Positions 57,101-64,000 of a stretch of DNA of 64,000 bases are shown here, one piece after another. This DNA comes from Rhynchospora pubera. Lineage: Eukaryota; Streptophyta; Magnoliopsida; Poales; Cyperaceae. The stretch covers positions 116,426,752-116,490,751 of the forward strand of contig CM051462.1 in assembly GCA_028095005.1 (NCBI GenBank). Reading direction: 5' to 3'. The translations under genes and the position numbers were made by a program. The notes beneath the pieces are model-generated. The model worked only from the letters and a program-made list of their open reading frames with translations, was not told the DNA's origin and did not search any database. Each line of letters begins with the position of its first letter. Within the stretch, counting starts at the first letter, position 1.

Positions 57101-57444
57101 CTTCAAAACCAGTATTAAACAACTTCAAGAAATAACGTTATTTTAAAACCCATACGACGATAAGCTGAAAAATCTCAAGCATAATTTCAAGGCAAGCAAG
57201 CTTTTCATTATTACAGACAACATTATAACCAATTGAAGAATACGAACGCTACTAATTAGTAGGAAATTAGACGTGCACCAACCTTGATCTCATAATATAA
57301 ATCTTTATTTACATTAAGGATGTTGTGTTCTATAAATGCCGAATTTAATAGTTTTTATTCAAACCAAAAGTTATTCTACAAAACAATGAATTGCCCAATG
57401 CGTGACGTACAAGTACTCGCATAATATCCAAAATAGTACCTGTG
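54161..57444. other. AT-rich intergenic region left of the LON gene
   Basis: A GTCACACCCCGAAGGAAGTG string at 54165 resembles the edge of an LTR remnant but has no partner. Open frames at 54554-54841, 55796-56071 and 55812-56105 carry no motif and overlap on both strands. No gene is supported. Confidence 0.45.
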
Positions 57445-59767
57445 CTATTGTAGGTTACAACCTTGTTCCTGGGCTCTCAATAAATCAAGCACTCGTGACA
57501 ATCTCTACAGAAAATCAAAGATTTTTAAAACCCATCATCAGAATTACACTATGTCAAAGTTCTTCAAGAACAAAATTGCCATTTTTACAGTCTTATTTAC
57601 CTCACGCGTGTCCTTCATGCATAATAGTTCGTACTTCTCAAAGGGCCTCAAATTAAGCAATTTTAGTAGCTGTCAAGTGAAAAGGGCATGATTTAAGAAA
57701 TGGAGAGAGAACTAAAAAGAAAAAGAGAATTCAGAAACCAAATAGAAAGTTGACCTGTAAAATCATTATCACAATTCATAAGACAGGTAAAAGCAACAAA
57801 AATTACCCAAAAGCTTAATTTTTCAGGGTCATTGGGCCCAGGGGTACTCTCAGATTCAAACTGTTCCAAATGTCGATGCCTCCTTCCTGCATTAAGCCCT
57901 AGTGAATTCATCAATCCTAAAACAAATAACAAAATGAAAACAATAACTGGACCAAATGACCTGTTTGGAACCTGGTATGTAATTGGTACCTGCTTTGGTA
58001 CAATGGATATTATGAAAATTGTGAGTATTCCTTTTCCTTCAGTTTCAACAAAATTCTAGATCAATCAGGCAATCAATATTTTACCTGCTCTACTAACTTC
58101 TCGTGCATGGGTAATCCAATTTCTCGCCAACTCAGCAGCTGTACTGGCCATCTCAACCAACTTCTTGTCAACAATAAACATATCAAAAATTAGATTAAAC
58201 AAGAATATGGAGATGCATGACAATTGGTATCACTAGAATTAAAAAAGAACATAAACAACCTCTTGCTTCTCTGTTGATCCCTCTGGGGGTGGTAAATCCT
58301 GAAACCATTCAACTTGAGCAATGCGATACCTTTTACGAGAAAATATACAGAAAATCCCTATTGTTAGTTGAATTATAATCAAACCAAGTAGTAACACAAT
58401 AGGTGAACAATTTAAAAGATGCTCATTGCTCACCCATCTTGGTCCCATGATTCCACAATTCGAAACCGTCGGCGGCCTTCTATCTGCAAGAAATTTTACA
58501 TAACCCCCATCTTGAATTATTCTCAACTTGTATTATCAAATTATCGTTTCTTTTTATTACTGTAGTCGTCTTTGTATGTTTTGGCAGCACTTCTTGTTAA
58601 AATATACATGCAGCAATTTCACACTAACCTCTAGAAAAAACCGGCCATCTGGAAGTGGTTCACACCTATGAAATCACAATTAACAACATATACAAGTTTC
58701 AATAAAATGTAAAATAATATCAAAGGTGTTTAAGAAAACCCTGACCCCTCCAAAGATTTCCATTCAACATTTTTCAACCACCCTGACCTTGTGTGTTTAT
58801 ATAACACCCAAAGTAACCCAATTCATGCTCAACTTTTGCAGCACAGAAGAGAATCCAATTCCAACCAAAAGTAAATATTATTAGTTTTCTGACCATCCTG
58901 AAAAACCAATTTCACTTTTAAAGCTAACTATAGGCTGACCTCTGAGTAAAATAATTAAACCATAGTTCAGGGTCCTTTTTTTGCACACATATTTAACTTT
59001 AATATAAGGGAGAAACTAGCTCATTAATTCTATATATACATCCCACAGAACATACACTAAGAATTATATACATTCCGCTTTTCAATTTCTAACTGAATTT
59101 TTTTTGAAGGCAGGATGGTAAATACCATGTTGATATACATAAGAAATGGCATTTTGCTCTTCCACAAAGATATTGTAGTATTGATTGTGAACTTATTTTG
59201 GTGGGTGGGGAGAATTCCCTAAAATAAATAATCACGGAAGAAAAAAATATATATAATGCATGAGATACTCACTCCACAATTTCAACTTCACAGCCAAACT
59301 CAGCAATGGTACTGGTCATCGGATCAATGGCAACCTGAAATAAAGTATAAATTCATTATAAAATAATCTAGAACAATTTTGGGTTCAATAACATTATGTT
59401 TTTTTCATGGTTTTAGAATTAGGCCAAGGTTGCAAGTAACACTACCATTCCCATACGGTGATTGCCTTCCATAACCCTCCTCACCTTTTTCAGAAAAAAA
59501 AAAATGAAATACAGAGAACAGAATTCATCAGATAAAGGAATAGATATGCGATTAGTAGTATGAATAGTTGCATTGTATTTGTATCTTACCATGAGTCTAT
59601 AGCGAGGTTCAAAAATATTAAGATGAAGCTTCTGACATGGCAGTACAACATCCATGACAAAAAGAGGCATCAAATCATGACCTGCATATATCACATTCCC
59701 ATGTTCTGATTTCCTCTCAGCATATTCTTCTGGAAAGTTCTTCTGTATTATGTTATTCAGTACCACA
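57445..59767 (-). CDS. LON-domain protein (LONRF/RING-type), 3' exons
   Basis: Ten exons join in one frame: 59767-59590, 59484-59446, 59334-59273, 58665-58629, 58483-58434, 58329-58260, 58163-58085, 57916-57807, 57669-57601 and 57504-57445. They give about 250 C-terminal residues. The LON substrate-binding domain is clear (DLMPLFVMDVVLPCQKLHLN, FEPRYRLMVRRVMEGNHRMG, IAEFGCEVEIVECEPLPDGR, IEGRRRFRIVESWDQDGYRI). The tail is ELLCMKDTRE...EQGCNLQ. Plant proteins of this type often carry TPR and RING domains before LON and are probable E3 ubiquitin ligases. Those domains would be encoded upstream, beyond the copia element and the window. One donor (after exon 6) is a weak GTTGTT. No frameshift is seen in these exons. 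Confidence 0.85.
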
Positions 59768-60411
59768 CTGCATCATTTTGCATCAGATACAGTGCAAGTT
59801 AAGTTATCGACCAAAGAGATGGATGCATGACTGGATTAATAAACCTACAAAGGGGGTTTTCTGGGGAACACCCAATATTTATAGTATCTACAAATGGAGA
59901 TAAGTATGTTGGATCCAAGAAATTTGGTTGAATTATGGGAAAAGAATATGCATGTATTGTCTTGTGTGTGGGTTGGTAATTCGGGTTTTAAATTGTCAGA
60001 AAATATCCACTCCACCATTCTATGAACAGCATCCAGAGTTGCATATACCAAAACACAAATTTTTGAGCAAATAAAACGTCCAGAGACTGCACCTAAAAAA
60101 TTCTTTCCCTGACATGACAAAACTATTCTTTGTACTTTAGACATGCTAATTTTTTCTTAGGCCAAGTAACTGTATGATTATAATGTCTTTTGAAACATGT
60201 AGCTAGCCTATGGCATGCTCTATGGGAAATATCACTGAAAATAGAAAAATATCTGGCATCTTATGTCTTTTCTTATTCCACAAAAATATAAATAATCTTA
60301 GATAGTTCATTCTAGAAACTATGTTATCATATTTTAAAAGTGACCAGACAAAACATCCAAGAATATTGAGTGTAGCAGTAGCAGCGCAACAGAAGATCAA
60401 GCTAATGTAAC
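59768..60411 (-). other. Intron or upstream part of the LON-domain gene
   Basis: After the acceptor at 59768 no further LON-gene exon, RING or TPR sequence was found before the copia element. The minus-strand frame at 59845-60144 has no motif. I read this as intron sequence. Confidence 0.5.
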
Positions 60412-60437
60412 TAGTGTGTAATTAACTGTATCTAGAT

Positions 60438-60619
60438 GTGTTGGGTTCTTGATTGTACTCTTAATCTAGTCTCTCATATGTACCAAGGCGCGGCCTATAT
60501 ATATCTGTATCAGTCCCTTGTAAAAATTACATTACAATTGAATAAAGATTTTGGGCTTCTGTTTCTTTCCTCTTCTCTGAATTCTTTACCAGTACATCTC
60601 AAACCCTGAAATACTAAAT
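60438..60619 (+). repeat. 5' LTR of copia element, boundaries approximate
   Basis: A short LTR, probably under 220 bp. TATA-like CTATATATATCTG and the polyadenylation-like AATAAAG fit a promoter and terminator. The right edge is just before the primer site. A clean ...CA end is not obvious; the nearest CA lies about 19 bases away. The second LTR is needed to fix both edges. Confidence 0.5.
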
Positions 60620-60631
60620 TGGTATCAGAGC
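60620..60631 (+). promoter_or_regulatory. Primer binding site (initiator tRNA-Met)
   Basis: TGGTATCAGAGC is the standard copia primer site, complementary to the 3' end of plant initiator tRNA-Met. The gag ATG begins only four bases after it. Confidence 0.95.
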
Positions 60632-60635
60632 ATCC

Positions 60636-62153
60636 ATGGCCTCCGCCAACCAAGATCCGCCACCAACCACTAGTGGTGGTATCTCTTCTTCTGAAACAGC
60701 TCCAACCTCTTCCTTCTCCTTCTCCAATCAATCTAATTCCTTCACCACCATCAACATCCCCATCTCTACTAAACTAACCAAACAAAATTTCCTTACCTGG
60801 AAATCTCAACTCTTGCCGATCATCCATGGCTATAATCTGTATCAGTTTCTCAACTCGTCAGCACCACACCCATCGGTCTTGAACGCTGCTGGACAGGTTC
60901 AACTCAACCCCGATTACTTACCTTGGGTAAGGCAAGATCAGCTCTTGCTTGGTTGGATGCGTTCTTCTCTTACCGAGCAAGTTCAAGCGCAGGTGATCGC
61001 CTGTTCTACATCGGCTGAGCTATGGTCCACCCTGCAAAAACAATTTTCTACCACATCTCGAGCTCGCCTCATCGAATTGAAGAGGCAACTCCAAACTGCA
61101 ACCAAGGGGTCCAGCTCTTGCTCAGAATTTCTTGATCGAATTCGACAAATTGCCGACGAACTTGCATTCATTGGGGCCCCCATGTCTGATGATGACCTAT
61201 CCCTTGCTGTGCTCAATGGCCTAGGTACCGATTTCAACCCATTCTTCGCCGCTATTCAAGGAACCACTCGCCGTGATCCTCTCTCCTTCGATGATCTTCA
61301 TGGGATGTTGCTGAGTTTTGAGAGTCTTGTTATGGCACAACAAACTCCGGCGATGGCGTCTACTCCTCCTGCTTTGTTCTCATCTGCCTCTCCCTCCTCC
61401 AATTGGTCAAACTCTAATCAACAGAAAGGAAGAGGTTCCCCCTTCTACCAGCCACGTTACAACTCATCTGGACCCAGGCCGCCACAAGCCCAGGTTCAAC
61501 CCAACTATGGATACAAGAATACTGGGCCTCAATTTCCTCCTAAGGTGCCTCAACAGGGATCTCAGAACAAGCAGAACAATCAGCAATCACAGTCTTTGTG
61601 TCAAATTTGCAAAAAACCTGGGCATAGCGCTAAAAATTGCAGATTTCGGTATGCTGAAGATGCCAACTATCGGCCAAACTCCAGCACCTACCAAGCATAC
61701 ATGGCTCAACCCTCCAGTGTCCCTTCTTCCTCGGATTGGATCTTGGATTCTGGCGCCACCCATCATGTCACCAATGACATCAACAACTTCTCATCCTTCT
61801 TCAATTATAATGGTGGCGACAATCTACAAATTGGTGATGGCTCGGGTTTGAACATTGACAATATTGGTATGGTTTCTATATCCATTTCTAATAACCTAAT
61901 TTACCTCAAAGACACACTTCATGTTGCAAAATTTTCGCGTAATCTTATTAGCCTATCAAAATTAATCCGTGATAACCCTTCTTTGTTGGTGACATTTTCC
62001 AATTCTTCTTGTGTATTTAAGGGCCACCGCACCAACACGGTTCTTCTTGAAATTCCTTGCACCAGGCCTTTTTGTTCTCCAACCTTCCTCTTATACTCCC
62101 TCTCCTCAAGCCTTTGTTGGAGTTCGTACCTCCGCAAATGTGTGGCATTCTAG
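60636..62153 (+). CDS. Copia Gag and protease (frame ends early)
   Basis: The frame starts at the ATG just after the primer site. Near residues 47-56 it has LTKQNFLTWK, the beginning of the copia gag domain (UBN2/retrotran_gag class). A Ser/Gln/Pro-rich linker follows, then a CCHC zinc knuckle at residues 322-335 (CQICKKPGHSAKNC) and the protease active site WILDSGATHHVT with Asp371. Homology continues to about 62055 (TVLLEIPC). The remaining residues to the stop at 62153 are out of frame with copia proteins, because the pol frame runs one base ahead. The element has therefore suffered a one-base frame break. Gag would form particles and bind RNA; the protease would process the polyprotein. 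Confidence 0.88.
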   Translation: MASANQDPPPTTSGGISSSETAPTSSFSFSNQSNSFTTINIPISTKLTKQNFLTWKSQLLPIIHGYNLYQFLNSSAPHPSVLNAAGQVQLNPDYLPWVRQDQLLLGWMRSSLTEQVQAQVIACSTSAELWSTLQKQFSTTSRARLIELKRQLQTATKGSSSCSEFLDRIRQIADELAFIGAPMSDDDLSLAVLNGLGTDFNPFFAAIQGTTRRDPLSFDDLHGMLLSFESLVMAQQTPAMASTPPALFSSASPSSNWSNSNQQKGRGSPFYQPRYNSSGPRPPQAQVQPNYGYKNTGPQFPPKVPQQGSQNKQNNQQSQSLCQICKKPGHSAKNCRFRYAEDANYRPNSSTYQAYMAQPSSVPSSSDWILDSGATHHVTNDINNFSSFFNYNGGDNLQIGDGSGLNIDNIGMVSISISNNLIYLKDTLHVAKFSRNLISLSKLIRDNPSLLVTFSNSSCVFKGHRTNTVLLEIPCTRPFCSPTFLLYSLSSSLCWSSYLRKCVAF

Positions 62154-64000
62154 ACTTGGGCATCCCTCCAACTCTCTTACTTTAAAAATTGTAAAGGATT
62201 ATGGTCCTCCATGTAATTCTCTTACTTTGAATATGTGTCAAAATTGTGCAATGGCCAAAGCTCATAAATTGCCATTTGTATCCTCTTCTTCTTTATCTTC
62301 TACTCCTCTAGAGATTATTCATTCCGATGTTTGGGGACCGTTTCCCGTTGTATCTTGTAATGGATATAGATATTATGTTGTCTTTATTGATGACTTCTCC
62401 CGTTTCACTTGGATTTATTTTTTGGCTAATAAGAGTGAAATTCTCAATATTTTCTCTCATTTTAAGTTACAAGTTGAGAATTTATTTGATGCGAAAATTA
62501 AAACCTTGCGTACCGATGGAGGCACCGAGTATAAACCAATTACCACCTCTTTTCCCCAAATCATTCACCAAACCACATGCCCTTATACTCCCCAACAAAA
62601 TGGCACATCGGAAAGGAAACACCGTCATATTGTAGAACTTTCCCTTGCCACCATGTCTCATGCCTCAATTCCTACTAAGTTTTGGGATGAGGTGTTCTCA
62701 AGCATTGTCTATCTCATTAACCGCCTACCCTCTAACAATAATACTGTACCCTTTACTACCCTCTTTCACAAACAGCCAGACTATGCATTCTTGCGTATAC
62801 TCGGTTGCCTATGCTTCCCTTATACAAAACCTTACAATCAACACAAACTCGAACCACGAGCTTTACCTTGTGTGTTCATGGGGTACGCTCATAACCAAAA
62901 AGGTTATCGATGTCTTCACTTGCCTACCAACAAGATCTTTGTCTCGCGACATGTTCGATTTGATGAAAGCACCTTCCCCTTTCAAAACAATCAAAGTTCT
63001 GCCAGTACCCTTGACTCAGGCTCAGACAGTGCGTCTCATGCAAAAACTGTTTCTGCCTTGCCATTACTGTTCACGCCTGATCATGCTTTCAGTGTGCCTT
63101 CTCCAATTCCTGAGTCAACCCAGCTACATAGTCAGTCCAGTGGGTCTTCACACATTCTGCTTCCGCCTACACCTGCTTCTGACATGCCTCAACCTGAACT
63201 CGCTACAACTTCTGTATCTACTGGAACTGATTCGGCTAGGAGTAACACACCTAGCACAACAGACCCTCAAAACTTTACCTCAATTCCTGAGTCAACTGAA
63301 TCAATGCCTTCACACACCTCTACTGCTAGCATTCAGCCACCTTCCAGTGCACTGAATTCGACTCATGCTATGATGACTCGGTCTTGTGATCACACCCGCA
63401 AACCCCGCAACTTCCCAGATCATGTGGCTTTCCTAACTACACTTCAGAAGGAACCAACCACCTTCAATCAGGCCAGTCCACATCCTGAGTGGCGCAAAGC
63501 TATGGCTGATGAGATAACTGCTCTTGCCATTAATAACACGTGGACTTTAGTTCCTTCTCCTCCCGATCAAAGAATTATAGGGTGTAAATGGGTCTATAAG
63601 ATAAAAAAGCGATCCGATGGCTCTATTGATCGCTACAAAGCAAGATTAGTAGCTAAAGGGTTCCATCAACAAGAGGGCGTTGATTATTTTGACACTTTTA
63701 GCCCCGTGGTTAGACCTATGACGATTCGAGTCGTTCTCTCTCTTGCCATATCTCAAAGTTGGATGATTCGACAACTTGATGTTCATAATGCCTTTCTTCA
63801 TGGGGATCTAGAAGAAAAAGTGTACATGGCTCAACCACCGGGCTTTGTGGATCAAACTCAACCTTCCCATGTATGTCTCCTCTCAAAATCACTCTATGGT
63901 TTAAAACAATCACCTCGTGCTTGGTTTTCTAAACTCAGTTCCACACTTATTGCCCTCAACTTTAGAGAGTCACAATATGATCCATCTCTCTTTATTTCCC
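62062..64000 (+). pseudogene. Copia integrase and reverse transcriptase, frame-shifted from gag, partial
   Basis: In the +1 frame relative to gag, an uninterrupted reading frame runs from about 62062 to the window end. It has the GAG-pre-integrase/HHCC region (VWHSRLGHPS at about 62140; CQNCAMAK), the integrase core with IHSDVWGP, LRTDGGTEY and QNGTSERKHRHI, a Ser/Thr/Pro linker, and the first part of reverse transcriptase (GCKWVYKIKKRSDGSIDRYK, RQLDVHNAFLHG, SLYGLKQSPRAW). The YVDD catalytic box lies beyond 64000. Apart from the frame break near 62055-62075, no stop was seen, so the copy is young or nearly intact. Confidence 0.88.

Larger units (their letters stand above)
60412..64000 (+). 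mobile_element. Ty1/copia retrotransposon, truncated by window end
   Basis: LTR-like promoter sequence (TATATATATC near 60500, AATAAAG near 60541) is followed by a tRNA-iMet primer site, then gag, protease, integrase and the start of reverse transcriptase in the copia order. The exact LTR start is uncertain: TGTAACTAG at about 60407 and TGTTGGGTTC at about 60438 are both possible. The 3' part lies beyond the window. It lies opposite to, and apparently within an intron of, the LON-domain gene. Confidence 0.92.

Noticed and set aside
59845..60144. 99-aa minus frame upstream of the LON exons
   Set aside because: It has no RING, TPR or LON similarity and no splice sites linking it in phase to the exon at 59767.
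62327..63355. Alternative plus frames at 62327-62635 and 62645-63355
   Set aside because: They are shadows of the copia integrase frame, which is continuous one frame over and contains all recognisable motifs.

Overview
This window is nuclear DNA of a flowering plant, most likely a eudicot. The evidence is AT-rich intergenic sequence, small GT-AG introns, plant-type genes (ARGONAUTE7, a UXT-type prefoldin, a TMEM230-like protein, a LON-domain protein) and plant transposon families (gypsy and copia LTR elements, a LINE, a Mutator-like element, hAT-like and fold-back MITEs, a Helitron-like end). Nothing bacterial or organellar was seen. All exon structures were read by eye from splice sites and reading-frame continuity.

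Left part (1-10.4 kb): a two-exon TMEM230-like gene on the minus strand (2830-3784), weak coding-like pieces at 4.2-5.35 kb, then a candidate Helitron whose 3' hairpin and CTAG end are clear at 10336-10364 and which may carry captured exon fragments near 7.0-7.6 kb. A fold-back MITE (7776-8170) and a two-copy tandem repeat (9601-9848) lie inside it.

Middle part (10.4-33.3 kb): a tandem segmental duplication. Copy 2 (about 28680-32427) holds most of an apparently intact six-exon UXT/prefoldin-like gene (30741-33316, minus) and a broken TOM20-like fragment. Copy 1 (about 10430-27013) holds a decayed UXT copy lacking exons 1, 2 and 6, and has been inflated by insertions absent from copy 2. These are a solo LTR (12524-14305), a hAT-like element inside UXT exon 4, and a stack in UXT intron 3: a 5'-truncated LINE with a 15-bp target duplication, invaded by a gag-only gypsy-type element (15431-21637) and by a solo LTR (22105-25622) that itself contains another solo LTR (23389-25135). 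Target-site duplications support each layer.

Right-centre (34.8-47.3 kb): eight short MITEs of one family with CCGTTTGGAT-type ends, a 2364-bp Mutator-like element with 382-bp inverted repeats and a 9-bp target duplication that carries a small ORF (probable Pack-MULE), and a complete three-exon AGO7 gene (42845-46686, 990 aa). AGO7 is the Argonaute that binds miR390 and starts TAS3 tasiRNA production.

Right end (47.3-64 kb): about 10 kb of AT-rich intergenic sequence, then ten 3' exons of a minus-strand LON-domain protein gene (57445-59767). Its upstream exons are not visible because a Ty1/copia element on the plus strand begins near 60.4 kb and runs off the window. That element has a frame break between gag/protease and integrase/RT.
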